From contig JADLAY010000055.1 of the NCBI GenBank assembly GCA_020849765.1, forward strand, positions 1 through 64,000: DNA of 64,000 nt, in the 5' to 3' direction. This stretch comes from Anaerolineae bacterium (GTDB lineage: Bacteria > Chloroflexota > Anaerolineae > Aggregatilineales > Phototrophicaceae). Positions within the stretch are counted from its first letter, which is position 1. Each line of letters opens with the position of its first letter. Below, one piece after another: positions 18,420 through 27,538 of the stretch. The position numbers and the translations under genes were made by a program. A model generated the notes under the pieces. The model saw only the letters and a program-made list of their open reading frames with translations. It searched no databases and was not told the origin of the DNA.

Positions 18420-18480
18420 GTAACAAAAAAGACGCCCGGTCGTGCGTCCTACTGTCGCAGCGAGCCAGCCGCCTCTGTGG

Positions 18481-18553
18481 GGTGGATGAAGGGGCTCGAA
18501 CCCTCAACCTGCTGATCCACAATCAGCTGCTCCGCCATTGAGCTACATCCACC
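18481..18553 (-). tRNA. tRNA-His (anticodon GUG)
   Basis: The cloverleaf folds completely: acceptor GTGGATG/CATCCAC, D-stem GCTC/GAGC, anticodon stem GCTGA/TCAGC with loop TTGTGGA (anticodon GTG), and T-arm GAGGG-TTCGAGC-CCCTT. An extra encoded G at position -1 (18553) faces C73 (18481), the identity pair for histidyl-tRNA synthetase. The 3' CCA is not encoded and must be added. Confidence 0.97.
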
Positions 18554-18842
18554 AGATGAAGTTGAGTATAGCATGCGCATTTCCGCCTGTGTAGGGGAAA
18601 AATGGCAGGAAATCGGTGCCGGGATTGGTGCTGAGTTCTGGGTACGGAGTTCTGAGTTCGGAATGCAGGTGCTGGATACTTGCTGCCGAATCGTCAGTCG
18701 TGATTCACGGAGCTAGAAGAAATAGCGCCTTCAGTGCGCTTAGTTTTCTCTAGCCGACCGGCTTAAGCCGTCGGCGACGTATCACCTGAACACTCGCACG
18801 ACGACCCACGCTGTGTCCTCCGTGCCTCCGTGGTTCAAATCT
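18554..18842. other. Spacer with degenerate heptamers and hairpin
   Basis: Heptamer-like words (GTGCTGAGTTCTGGGTACGG) occur at about 18625-18670. A hairpin GCCGA(c)CGGC-ttaa-GCCG-TCGGC lies at 18753-18775, preceded by TA as in the TAGCC hairpin family. The segment CCTTCAGTGCGCTTAG just before it resembles the core of the repeat at 122-473. The right end carries an inverted-repeat arm (18812-18840). Confidence 0.65.
18812..18840. repeat. Inverted-repeat arm next to the methyltransferase 3' end
   Basis: TGTGTCCTCCGTGCCTCCG followed by TGGTTCAAA is the near-exact reverse complement of 19574-19602. The pair encloses the methyltransferase gene. The word type (accacgAAG-gacacagAGG) belongs to a repeat family common in Chloroflexi and cyanobacterial spacers. 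Confidence 0.7.
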
Positions 18843-19496
18843 CTAGTCTACATCAACCCGCTCGGCGACGATGACCATGACGACGCTGCGTCTGCACGTC
18901 TCGGTGACGACCTGTGCCGCGAATCCGTGGCGCGCGAAGTGGGCCGTCACGTCGAAACCGTCCTGGCCGCGCTGGCCGGTCAGCCGGTAGAGCAGTTCGA
19001 CCGCTGCCGTGGCCGGGTCAGCGCCGGTGAGCACGGCGTTCGGCACGATCACGAGCCGTCCGCCGGGCTGCAGGACGCGATGCGCCTCGCGCAGGGTATC
19101 CGCTTCCAGGATGAACGGCGCGGGAAAGGTGCAGGCGATGGCGGCGAACGAGGCGTCAGGAAACGGCAGTGCGCCCGCGTTCGCGCGCGTCAGGCGGGCG
19201 GGCTGGCCATGGCGCCTGAGCTTGGCCCGCGCGATGCGCCCCATGTGCGGCGACAGATCGACCCCCATCACGTGGTAGCCCGCCGCCAGCAGATCGAGCT
19301 GGATGGCGCCCGTGCCGTGTGCGATCTCCAACACGGGCGCGCCGGGCGCTGCGTCGAGATGCTTGAGCGCCTGCCGTCCCCAGCAGCGCCACTGCCCGAA
19401 CGAGACGATCTTGCTGACCCCGTCATACGTCCAGGCGAATTCGTTGTAGAGCAGGCGGAAGCCGATCCGGATCAGGCGAATCCACAATGGTTTCAT
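18843..19496 (-). CDS. Class I SAM-dependent methyltransferase
   Basis: This protein of about 217 residues has the SAM-binding motif I as VLEIAHGTGAIQ, the acidic motif II as VMGVDLSPHM, and PFPDASFAAIACTFPAPFI followed by EAHRVLQPGGRLVIVPN, typical of UbiE/Methyltransf_11 enzymes. The substrate is not predictable. The start chosen is ATG at 19496 (MKPLWIRLIRIG); a longer frame reaches 19634 but its extension crosses repeat sequence and looks non-coding. No clear ribosome-binding site was found at either start. The gene lies between two arms of a ~29-bp inverted repeat. Confidence 0.85.
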   Translation of the reverse strand: MKPLWIRLIRIGFRLLYNEFAWTYDGVSKIVSFGQWRCWGRQALKHLDAAPGAPVLEIAHGTGAIQLDLLAAGYHVMGVDLSPHMGRIARAKLRRHGQPARLTRANAGALPFPDASFAAIACTFPAPFILEADTLREAHRVLQPGGRLVIVPNAVLTGADPATAAVELLYRLTGQRGQDGFDVTAHFARHGFAAQVVTETCRRSVVMVIVAERVDVD

Positions 19497-19573
19497 AGGG
19501 CGCGTGACGATGGCATGGTGACGATCATGGCGCAGAGTGTAGGCACGCCGCACCGATTGCGCCAGCCTCATCA

Positions 19574-19602
19574 CTTTGAACCACGAAGACGCGGAGGACA
19601 CA
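19574..19602. repeat. Inverted-repeat arm next to the methyltransferase 5' end
   Basis: TTTGAACCACGAAGACGCGG then AGGACACAG matches the complement of 18812-18840 with about three differences. A related but different run, GAACCGCAAAAACGCAAAGG, follows at about 19626. Confidence 0.7.
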
Positions 19603-19668
19603 GAGGGAAATGGGTAAGGCGGTTTGAACCGCAAAAACGCAAAGGACGCAAAGGCGATTTATTCGTAG

Positions 19669-19688
19669 GGACGCCATTCTTGGCGTCC
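19669..19688. repeat. GTAGGGACG-type hairpin
   Basis: GGACGCCA-ttct-TGGCGTCC is a perfect 8-bp stem preceded by GTAG. It lies about 60 bp downstream of the stop of the secreted propeller protein (minus strand) and could terminate it. Related hairpins are at 31015-31035, 31316-31336, 62710-62729 and 62748-62767. Confidence 0.7.
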
Positions 19689-19744
19689 GAATGATCCCGG
19701 ACGACCAGAACGGCGGGGGCGCACGACGATGCGCCCCGTTTGCG

Positions 19745-21754
19745 TCAATCCTCCGGCAGGAACAGATAACCCCACAGCAGCAGCTTGCCATCACGGGCGA
19801 CCGATGACAGCGTGGCCGGGACGACCATGTAGTCGTCAATCGTCAGCAGCAGTTCGGGCTGAAGCTCGCCATCGACGAAGCGCAGCGCCGACAACCCGGC
19901 CACCTGATCCTGCGGCAGGGCGTGGAGGACGAGCGGCGTCATACCGTCGGACGACATGACCGCCGCGCGCGGGATGTAGAACGCCGGGGGATAGCCGCTG
20001 TCGTCGGCCTTCAGCACCGACTCGCGGTCGTAGGCGCTGAAGTCGTTGAGCGGAGTCAGCGCGCCGGTCTCGACGTCGATCTGGTAGACGACGGCGCCCG
20101 CATCCAGACTGCCGGTATAGATCGTCGTGCCCAGCGTGTAGAGCGAGCGGCCGTCCGCCGACCAGGCCAGCCCCGTCGGGAGGGCGAAATCGATGCCGGA
20201 CTGCGCGATCAAACCGGGCGTCAGCGCGGACTGGGCGACCAATTGCCGCGGCGCTGCCGACCCATCGAGCGGCATGATCCAGATGCCGTTTTTGGCCGAA
20301 TCGCGCTCCGGTTCGAGCACGATCATGGCGATTTGCTGCGCGTCGGGCGAGACGGACAGCGAGCCATCGAACTCGACCTCACGAGTCTGGAAGATGGCGA
20401 AGCGCTCGAACTCGTCGGTGATGTCCCGGATCAGCGTGGTCTCGTCGCTGTCGGGGTTCAGGCGGTAGATGCCAGCCGTGTAGACGTCCATCGTCGACGG
20501 ATCGGCCAGTTCGATGCGCGCGAAATACAGGTTGAGGTCCGGCCCCCAGGCGTAGGCGATGTCGATCCACATCGGGCCTGGAGAGTCGCCCGGCCCAACG
20601 CCCTGGAAGGGACGCCAGCGGTTGATCTGGTCATCGGTGACGTTGCTGAACTGGCGTGTCGCCACCTCGTAGAGCCAGATATCGGCCTCCTGGAAGCGGA
20701 TGACGAAATCCTGGGTGAAGGTGATGAAGCGACTGTCCGGCGACCACATGATGTACTGCGGCGCGCCATGAAAGACCTCAGGGACGGATGAACAGATCGT
20801 GTCCTCGTCGGCCAGGGTATAGACGCACATGACGCCGCTGTCCTGGGGCAGGAACCAGCCGATCATCGAGCCATCGGGCGACAGCATGGCCGTGCGGTAG
20901 TTGATGTCCTCGTTCAGGTCGATCAGGCTGATCGCGCGCGTGTAGGTGATCTCGTCCAGCGGCTTGCCGGGCGGCAGTTCGGCCACGGTCGTCGGCGCGG
21001 GTGACGCTGGCTCGGCTTGCTCGACGACGACGTCCTCGCCGTAGCGGACGGACGCCGCCATTGCATCAACTACGGGCGCGAAATTCGCATACTCGCCGGT
21101 CGGCGCCAACCCGATGACGACCATGACCTGGCCGTCCGCGTCCGGGTTGAGAAAGTAGATTATGCCCTCCACATCATCCGATCGGATGTCGATGGCGCGC
21201 GCATCGTAGCGACCGATCTCCGGCGAATGGATGGGGCCGGCGAGGTCGATGGTTGCGACGACGCCTTCGTCCTGGAACTCGGCCACGAAGTCGTCGAAGT
21301 CGCCTTCGTCCAGGCTGGTCTCGTCGGTATCGAGCACGCCGACGACGACCACGACCGACCCCGGTGCGAGCGGGTTGCCCAGATCATTCTCGACGGCGCT
21401 GTTGAGCACCTGCTGATCGTTGGATAGCGCGATCACGTCGCGCGTCGGGCTGAGGTGCGACCAACTCTGCGGATAGTCGACCGCGAACGCGCCATCGGGC
21501 GGGCTGTAGGTGCGGTCGAGCACGGCCTGAGTCTGAGCGCAGGCCGAGACGATGTCAGCAAGCTGCGCCTGCACAGCCTCGATCGTCTCAACTGCCGCAC
21601 CCGTGTTGCCACTGTCCGCGCTGAGCTGGGCCTGGCTCAAGGCGGCGATCGCCTCGACCAGGTTGATGTCACAGGCCTGTGTCTCGTCCTGAGCAGCGGC
21701 GGGCGCGGTGATGATAAGAAGCAGTACGAAGATTGAAACTGCCAGACGCTTCAT
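19745..21754 (-). CDS. Secreted WD40-like beta-propeller (PD40) protein
   Basis: This 669-residue exported protein has a signal peptide (residues 1-21, cut near APAAA-QD). Next come a two-Cys N-terminal helical part (about 28-80), a domain about residues 80-240 with PsbP/DcrB-like flavour (YSPPDGAFAVDYPQSWSHL), a Pro-rich linker, and a C-terminal propeller (about 275-660) with TolB-like PD40 turns such as SPDGSMIGWF, SPDSRFITFT, SPDAQQIAM and SADGRSLYTL. It probably acts outside the cell in binding; no catalytic residues stand out. The next gene upstream (21803-23287) is also secreted and shares direction with a 48-bp gap, so the two may be co-expressed. Confidence 0.8.
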   Translation of the reverse strand: MKRLAVSIFVLLLIITAPAAAQDETQACDINLVEAIAALSQAQLSADSGNTGAAVETIEAVQAQLADIVSACAQTQAVLDRTYSPPDGAFAVDYPQSWSHLSPTRDVIALSNDQQVLNSAVENDLGNPLAPGSVVVVVGVLDTDETSLDEGDFDDFVAEFQDEGVVATIDLAGPIHSPEIGRYDARAIDIRSDDVEGIIYFLNPDADGQVMVVIGLAPTGEYANFAPVVDAMAASVRYGEDVVVEQAEPASPAPTTVAELPPGKPLDEITYTRAISLIDLNEDINYRTAMLSPDGSMIGWFLPQDSGVMCVYTLADEDTICSSVPEVFHGAPQYIMWSPDSRFITFTQDFVIRFQEADIWLYEVATRQFSNVTDDQINRWRPFQGVGPGDSPGPMWIDIAYAWGPDLNLYFARIELADPSTMDVYTAGIYRLNPDSDETTLIRDITDEFERFAIFQTREVEFDGSLSVSPDAQQIAMIVLEPERDSAKNGIWIMPLDGSAAPRQLVAQSALTPGLIAQSGIDFALPTGLAWSADGRSLYTLGTTIYTGSLDAGAVVYQIDVETGALTPLNDFSAYDRESVLKADDSGYPPAFYIPRAAVMSSDGMTPLVLHALPQDQVAGLSALRFVDGELQPELLLTIDDYMVVPATLSSVARDGKLLLWGYLFLPED

Positions 21755-21802
21755 AAAGTTGCCTTTGCTAGTGCGCCGCGAAACAATCCCGGCGAACGCG
21801 TT

Positions 21803-23287
21803 CTAGGGCGCGACCCACTCCCAGGTGAACTCGCTGTTGCAGGCGGCGGCGAAATCACCCTCGCGCCGGGCCCAGGTTTCGACCAGCGTGAAATGCATCA
21901 TGTCGCGGACGACGATCGTGCGCGCGGCCACCTCGCCGTCACTCTCCGGCAGCGTGCGATACTGCGGATCGTTGTGCGTGTTGAGCGAGACTCCGACCGT
22001 GTTCTGCCCGGCGGCGATGCGCAGGCCGTACATGGTTTCGAGCGCGTCGGCGACGCTGGGGGCGAAGCGCGTTTGCAGGCCGAGCGGCGTATCCTGGCCG
22101 CACTGCCAGCCTTCCGGCTCGGCGTAGGGCACGTTGACGGCATTGACCAATTCGTAGGTGCCGGAGAGTAACCCATCCGGCGCGAAGGTCTGGGCGATCG
22201 TTGCGTCGATGTCGCCCGCGGCCAGCGGTGGCGCGAACGTGAGTGTCACGTCCGCCGGGGCGATCAGGCTGGCGAGCGGGGCCAATTGCACGTCACGGCC
22301 ATCTGGATTGGGGCGCGCAGGGAACGGCTCCGCCAGCGGCGTGACCAGATCCGGCGCGAGCGGCACGCTGGCATAGACGCCGGGCACCAGCAGCGCCGTA
22401 CCCATGTCCGTGCGCACGGTCGCGCTGCCGTCGTAGACCTCGACGCGCAGGGCCGGGCGCCCGACTTCCTCGCCCAGCATCAGGTAGACGGTCGAGGTGA
22501 AGGAGACGTCCACGCCGTTGACGACGAACTGCGCATGGGTCGTCTCGGCATCGGCGGGCATGTGCAGGAGCAAGCCACCATCCGGCAGTTCGGCACAGGC
22601 GGATGGCGCCGCCGGTGATCCGACGAGATTCAAGGCCTGAAGCGGGCTGCCGAAAGCCTCGCCGGCGGCCAGCGGATCGGTCGAGAGCTGGCTCACGTCG
22701 CCGTCGATGCGGACGAGGAACGTGGCCGTCCAGCCGATCTCGCCATCGCCAAAGCCGATCTGAACCCAGTCGCCGGCGTCATTGCGCGCGACGGCGGTCA
22801 CGTGGGTGCCGCCCTGGAGCGTCGTCATGATGTTGTCGTCGTTGTCAGTTGAGGGGGTCGAGCGGACGCGCCCGACGTCGCTGAAGGTGGCCGGGAAGGC
22901 GAGTCGGGCTTCGTTGGCGTTGGCCAGCTGCGCGCCGCCGAAGACGAGTCCGATCACGGTCTCGTCGCCGGTCAGGTTGGCGCGCAGGTTGAGCAGCGCT
23001 GCGCCGAAGTCCGCCGCGCCCGCCGCCGGTGCGTTGGTCGCCAGTTGGTTGAGCGCCGCAGCGCTGATGCGTTCGCCCGGTTGCGCGGCGGCTGCCTCGA
23101 GCGTGGTCTCGGCGCTCACTCCCGCGCCGCCGATGCAGACCTGATCGGCTTCCAGGTCGGCGCAGGCCCCGGCGACCGCGGCGACGATATCGGCGGGGGC
23201 GGGGCAGACGAGTGCATCCTGCGCATGCAGGGCGGGCGTAAGGCTGAAGATGACCGGCAGCAGCGCGGCCAACAACTTTCGAGACAC
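21803..23287 (-). CDS. Secreted protein with SH3-like (SH3b) domain
   Basis: This 494-residue protein has a GTG start behind AGAGGAG, a signal peptide (about 1-22, LHA-QD) and a Cys-bearing N-terminal module (CPAPADIV...CADLEADQVC, about 28-52). An SH3b-type domain follows (about 135-195; VGRVRSTPSTDNDDNIMTTL then GDWVQIGFGDGEIGWTATFLV). A large C-terminal part has beta-sandwich-like segments (200-494). SH3b domains usually bind peptidoglycan, placing this protein at the wall. The function of the C-terminal region is unknown. Confidence 0.8.
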   Translation of the reverse strand: MSRKLLAALLPVIFSLTPALHAQDALVCPAPADIVAAVAGACADLEADQVCIGGAGVSAETTLEAAAAQPGERISAAALNQLATNAPAAGAADFGAALLNLRANLTGDETVIGLVFGGAQLANANEARLAFPATFSDVGRVRSTPSTDNDDNIMTTLQGGTHVTAVARNDAGDWVQIGFGDGEIGWTATFLVRIDGDVSQLSTDPLAAGEAFGSPLQALNLVGSPAAPSACAELPDGGLLLHMPADAETTHAQFVVNGVDVSFTSTVYLMLGEEVGRPALRVEVYDGSATVRTDMGTALLVPGVYASVPLAPDLVTPLAEPFPARPNPDGRDVQLAPLASLIAPADVTLTFAPPLAAGDIDATIAQTFAPDGLLSGTYELVNAVNVPYAEPEGWQCGQDTPLGLQTRFAPSVADALETMYGLRIAAGQNTVGVSLNTHNDPQYRTLPESDGEVAARTIVVRDMMHFTLVETWARREGDFAAACNSEFTWEWVAP

Positions 23288-23366
23288 GGCGACAACTCCT
23301 CTGCTAAAACTATTGAACTCAGCATAGCATCACGTGCTGTCGGCGTTCATGAAGGCGGCGTTGTCG

Positions 23367-24128
23367 TCAGCCGCGCAGCGCTGCCAGCAGGACGTCCGGC
23401 GCGTTCGTGATCAGGCCGTCGACGCCGAGCTTGACCAGCCGCTGCGCCTCGTCGACGTCGTCGACCGTCCAGGCGTTGACGCGCCAGTCCTTGCCGTGGG
23501 CGCGCTCCATGTAGCCCGCGTCGATCATGGCCGAGTGCGGATGGCGCGCGCGCTGGTTGAGCATGAGATCGGCGACGACGTACGCCTGCGGCGGCGTGCC
23601 TTCGTATTCGAGGAAGGCGACCGGGATATCCGGGTTGACCTGGGCGAAGCGCGCCAGCACGTGCGGATCGAACGACGAGACGAGCACGCGCTCCTGCATA
23701 TCGTGGCGGACGATGCAGTCGGCGACCGCGACTTCCACATCCGGGATCATGCCCTCGGCGGACTTGATCTCGACGTTGACGAGCAGGTTATCACCGACGA
23801 CCTCGAACACTTCGTCCAGCGTCGGAATGCGCGTCCCGGCGTAGCGCTCGTCTTTCCAGCGCCCGGCGTCGAGCCTGCGCAGCTCGGCCAGCGTCATGTC
23901 CCAGACGCTGCCGCTGCCATCGGTCGTCTCGTCGACGGTGTCATTGTGGAGGATGACCGGCGCGCCATCTTTGCTCAGCCAGACGTCGAGTTCGATGCCG
24001 TCCGCGCCCTGGGCCGCCGCCAGTTGGAAGGCGGGCAGGGTGTTCATCGGCGCGTAGGCGCTGGCTCCGCGGTGGCCGAAAATGAGCGGGCGCGGGCGTT
24101 CGTCGTAGAAGTGATCCAGGGTGGTCAT
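23367..24128 (-). CDS. Glycerophosphodiester phosphodiesterase
   Basis: This 253-residue GDPD-family TIM-barrel enzyme hydrolyses glycerophosphodiesters to glycerol-3-phosphate and an alcohol. The catalytic set is visible: H19-R20 in GHRGAS, metal ligands E46 and D48 in GIELDVWLSKDG, and H61 in ILHND. No signal peptide is present, so it is probably cytoplasmic. ATG 24128 is chosen because AGGGA lies just upstream; an in-frame ATG at 24155 is possible. It is likely a single-gene unit. Confidence 0.92.
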   Translation of the reverse strand: MTTLDHFYDERPRPLIFGHRGASAYAPMNTLPAFQLAAAQGADGIELDVWLSKDGAPVILHNDTVDETTDGSGSVWDMTLAELRRLDAGRWKDERYAGTRIPTLDEVFEVVGDNLLVNVEIKSAEGMIPDVEVAVADCIVRHDMQERVLVSSFDPHVLARFAQVNPDIPVAFLEYEGTPPQAYVVADLMLNQRARHPHSAMIDAGYMERAHGKDWRVNAWTVDDVDEAQRLVKLGVDGLITNAPDVLLAALRG

Positions 24129-24269
24129 GGCGTTATCCCTGTGAAGCGAGACCAATGAGTTTTGCAGCCTAGTCTAAACGTGGGCGCCTGACCGTGCAAG
24201 ATGAAGCAGCTTAACAACGGTTTCACGTGACTTGTGGTTTGCGGACGAGGTGGTGCGCTCGCCGTCCGC

Positions 24270-24656
24270 CTATTCGCGCTTGCCGACGACGTTCTGCAGG
24301 GTTTTGACGAACTGCGAGGAGCGGATCGGCTTGGGGATGATGTGCACAAACCCGGCGTGGATGGCATCGGCTTCGACGCGGGCGGAATAATGCGCGGTGA
24401 TGGCGATGACCGGGATGTTCGCGCGTTCCGGCGTCGCGCGCAGTTGTTCCAGCATGTCCCAGCCGTCCGGCTTGGGCATCGCCAGATCGAGCAGGATCAA
24501 CGTTGGGCGATGCTGCGCCCAGCACTGCTCGAACTCCGCGGCATCGGCGGCACAGCAGACGTGCGCGCCCTGCTGCTCCAGGATGTCGTGGACGAGGTCG
24601 CGGCTGTCAGCTTCGTCGTCGACGACGAAGACGATCCAGTCATTCAGTGGGATCAT
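24270..24656 (-). CDS. Stand-alone response-regulator receiver
   Basis: This 128-residue CheY-like protein has D13/D14, phospho-acceptor D57 in ILLDLAMP, T in AITAHY and K in IPKP. It is the last gene of the 7TM-kinase operon, overlapping the preceding receiver by 17 bp. It contains adjacent Cys residues (VCCAADA) near the start of the fold, unusual but unexplained. No output domain. Confidence 0.9.
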   Translation of the reverse strand: MIPLNDWIVFVVDDEADSRDLVHDILEQQGAHVCCAADAAEFEQCWAQHRPTLILLDLAMPKPDGWDMLEQLRATPERANIPVIAITAHYSARVEADAIHAGFVHIIPKPIRSSQFVKTLQNVVGKRE

Positions 24657-25101
24657 CTGCTACTCGATGCGTCACCGACGCTTCTGCCTTCCGTGCGATG
24701 AATTGAACCACGCACTTGGCTATTTTAGGCGGCAGTTCGTGGATGCGATAGGGCTTGGTGATGTAGCCGTCGAACCCGGCTTCGCGTATCCGGATTTGAT
24801 CCGACGGCATGACGAGTGCGGTGACGGCGATGATCGGCACGTCGTCCAGCTCGGTCTTCGTGCGTAAGGCCCGGTGGATCTGCCAGCCGTCGATGCCCGG
24901 CATCGACAGGTCGAGCAGGATCAGGTTCGGCTTGAAGCTGTCGACCAGGTCAATCGCCTCGGTGCCGGTGGATGCGCCTGCAATCGTCGCGCCATACATT
25001 TTCAAACTCGTCATGAGCAGATCGAGGTTGTCCAGTTCGTCCTCGATCGCGACGACACGCCAGCTCTCGATAGCAGGAGTCAGTTCCATAAGATGCATCA
25101 C
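24640..25101 (-). CDS. Stand-alone response-regulator receiver
   Basis: This 153-residue receiver has E20/D21/E22, phospho-acceptor D64 in ILLDLSMP, T in AVTALV and K in ITKP. Its start overlaps the kinase stop by 4 bp (ATGA arrangement), so translation is coupled to the kinase and this is its likely first partner. A polar C-terminal tail follows the fold. Confidence 0.9.
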   Translation of the reverse strand: MMHLMELTPAIESWRVVAIEDELDNLDLLMTSLKMYGATIAGASTGTEAIDLVDSFKPNLILLDLSMPGIDGWQIHRALRTKTELDDVPIIAVTALVMPSDQIRIREAGFDGYITKPYRIHELPPKIAKCVVQFIARKAEASVTHRVADDPTE

Positions 25102-26981
25102 CCTTGATCAACCGTCAGTGCAGGCGTCGAAGAAGCCAGTTCTGGCTGTTTGAGCGGGAGTTGGATGGTGAACGTACTGCCTTTTCCGACTTCGCTTTCG
25201 ACCCCGACCTTACCGTTCATCAGGAGCGTAAGCCGTTTGACGACGGCCAGGCCAAGACCGGTGCCGCCGTGTTGACGATGCGTCGTCCCGTCAACCTGAC
25301 GAAACTCGTCGAAGATGTATTCCAGCGCATGCGAGGGGATGCCGATGCCGGTGTCGGCCACCTCGATCATCCACCACGCCTGGTCGATGCGGTTGGCGCG
25401 CACATCGACGCGGCCCTGTTCGGCGAAGCGGATGGCGTTGCTGATGAGATTGGCGACGATCTGTTCCAGCCGCTGCGCATCGCCGATCAGGACGGGCGGC
25501 AGGTCGCCGGATACTTCCGTGCTGAGCGTCAGGTTCTTCTTCTCGGCGATGCCATGCAGCTGCGCGGTCACGCGCTCGATCAGATCCCGCGGCGAGAACG
25601 GCGCCTCGACAATCTCGAGGCGACCGGCCTCGATCTTGGACACGTCCAGCAGGTCGTTGATCATCGAGAGCAGGCGCTCGCTGTTGTTGAGCACGCGGTT
25701 GACATAGTCTTCTTGCTTCTCGGTCAGTTGCCCGGTGATGCCGGTCAGCATCAGATCAGAGAAGCCGATGATCGCGTTCAGGGGTGTGCGCAGCTCGTGC
25801 GACATCGTGGCCAGGAATTCGCTCTTGAGCCGATTGGCTTCGGTCGCCTGCTTCTGGGCTTTGTCCAGCGCTTCGTTGGCGGCGGTCAGCTCCTGATTTT
25901 GTGCCCGGATGCGCTCGTCGGCCTGGCGCAGCTCGGTGATATCGCGCAGGATGACGACGCGCCCGGTCAGGTTGCCGCTGCGGTTGTGGAGGGGTGAAAT
26001 GCGCATGTCATAGTGGCGCTGCGTTGACGGCCCATCGCGCACGGTGATGATGGCGCTGGCTTCCTCAACACTCCGGTAGCGTTCGGCCAGGCCTTCATAG
26101 CCTGCCAGGAATGCGCGCACGGGCTTGCCCAGAATCGATTTCTTGCGCAGCGCGGCGTCACGATCCGGCCTGAGCGCGATGAGTGCCGCCGGGTTGGCGT
26201 CGACGATGCGCCCGTCGATATCGAGCAGCAGCATGGCATCACTCATGCTCTCGATCACCCTCTCACGCGCGACCGGGACGATGTCCATCAGCCGGAAACG
26301 GATCATGCTGTAGGCAAAGGCCAGGCCGCTGAGCGAAAAGGCCAGCGGCGTGAAGTCGAACAGGGGCAGGGGGTTCAAGCCGCTGACGTAGAGAAGATTG
26401 GCGAACCAGGGCATGAAGGTGCCCGCCAGCATCGACGTGATTTGCCCTCGATAGACCTGCGGCGACAGCCAGAGCGAACGCACCAGCAAAATTGTCGCAG
26501 CGGCAAGCACGAAGTAGGAGTAGACCCAGTGAACCCAGAAGGCGGGGCCTTTATGCGTGATCAGCATGAGGTAGCTTCCCTCAGGCTGGAGCGTGACGCC
26601 GGTGTAGAGCAATTCGTGATTGTTGTTCGTCAGCGCCAGCGCGATGATGATCGCCGGCTCGATCAGGAGCAGCAGCAGGGTGTTGCGGGTCAGCCACTTT
26701 TCGTTGCCGGTGTATTCGAGGGCGAAGGCGAGCCAGCAGACGGGGATCAGCGTGATGGCGATGTATTGCATGCCCGCCAGCAGCCGCTTGGCCACGACGT
26801 CGGCGACAGAGATCTCCACGTTGTAGCAGACCGTCCACCAGACCATACCTGCGAGCAGCCCGACCAGTGGCAGAACGCCGGGGCCGGGCCGTCGCCGCCA
26901 TGCAACCACGGCGAGCCACGCGGAAATGAGGGTCGTCGCAGCCAGCGGGACAGAGTACGGAGTAAAAGCCAGACTCAACAT
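25098..26981 (-). CDS. 7TM-PAS sensor histidine kinase
   Basis: The 627 residues begin with a seven-span N-terminal sensor (about 10-230) of the histidine-kinase 7TM type. A PAS domain (about 242-350; MLLLDIDGRIVDANPAAL and VVILRDITE), a coiled-coil linker (350-385), HisKA with SHELRTPLN (H395) and HATPase_c with NLISNAIRF, DTGIGIP and GGTGLGL complete it. It heads a three-gene operon with two coupled receivers. The 7TM sensor and the absence of an output regulator resemble the other kinase-receiver cluster here in logic but not in sensor type. Confidence 0.93.
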   Translation of the reverse strand: MLSLAFTPYSVPLAATTLISAWLAVVAWRRRPGPGVLPLVGLLAGMVWWTVCYNVEISVADVVAKRLLAGMQYIAITLIPVCWLAFALEYTGNEKWLTRNTLLLLLIEPAIIIALALTNNNHELLYTGVTLQPEGSYLMLITHKGPAFWVHWVYSYFVLAAATILLVRSLWLSPQVYRGQITSMLAGTFMPWFANLLYVSGLNPLPLFDFTPLAFSLSGLAFAYSMIRFRLMDIVPVARERVIESMSDAMLLLDIDGRIVDANPAALIALRPDRDAALRKKSILGKPVRAFLAGYEGLAERYRSVEEASAIITVRDGPSTQRHYDMRISPLHNRSGNLTGRVVILRDITELRQADERIRAQNQELTAANEALDKAQKQATEANRLKSEFLATMSHELRTPLNAIIGFSDLMLTGITGQLTEKQEDYVNRVLNNSERLLSMINDLLDVSKIEAGRLEIVEAPFSPRDLIERVTAQLHGIAEKKNLTLSTEVSGDLPPVLIGDAQRLEQIVANLISNAIRFAEQGRVDVRANRIDQAWWMIEVADTGIGIPSHALEYIFDEFRQVDGTTHRQHGGTGLGLAVVKRLTLLMNGKVGVESEVGKGSTFTIQLPLKQPELASSTPALTVDQG

Positions 26982-27142
26982 GAAGTTTTATGGCAGTGCG
27001 TTGCGAATGTTATGAGCATAGCATGCATTTTGAAACGCAGTCATGAAATATTCCTGAATAGGAATTTACATTGTGCCTGAAGCCTGGAGAGTGGCGTGGA
27101 AATTCCAGCCGCCAGGGGGACGCGGCTGGATGGTGAGCAGCG

Positions 27143-27466
27143 CTATTTCTTCGCGATCAGAAGCTGGTCGCCTTCGACGCGCAGCGGGAACGTGCGCACA
27201 GGCACGAGCGCAGGCGGCGCCGTGACCGCGCCGGTGCGGATGTCGAAACAGGCGCCGTGCTTGTGGCACTCGATGATGTGGCCGTCGAGTGTGCCTTCCG
27301 AGAGCGGCACTTCTTCGTGCGTGCATTCGTCTTCGATGGCGTAGAACTCGCCATCGACGTTGAAGATGACGACCCAACGGCGGCCCAATTCGACGACCAG
27401 GCGCTCGCCAGGGGGTATATCGGCGACATTGGCGACGGGGATGTATTGCGGTGCGGTGTCCGGCAT
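27143..27466 (-). CDS. Rieske [2Fe-2S] ferredoxin-like protein
   Basis: This 107-residue soluble Rieske protein has the two cluster-binding motifs C48-T-H50 and C67-H-K-H70, within ECTHEEVPLSEG and IIECHKHGACFD. It resembles the NirD / dioxygenase-ferredoxin group. Start ATG 27466 has a good AGGAGC site; the longer open frame to 27784 runs antisense into the next gene and is rejected. It is probably an electron carrier; the partner reductase is not visible nearby. Confidence 0.92.
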   Translation of the reverse strand: MPDTAPQYIPVANVADIPPGERLVVELGRRWVVIFNVDGEFYAIEDECTHEEVPLSEGTLDGHIIECHKHGACFDIRTGAVTAPPALVPVRTFPLRVEGDQLLIAKK

Positions 27467-27538
27467 CACGTGCTCCTGACGATGGTCTACAGTACAATCC
27501 TGCTGATTATACGCATCCACGTGAGAGGTTTCTAAGGC

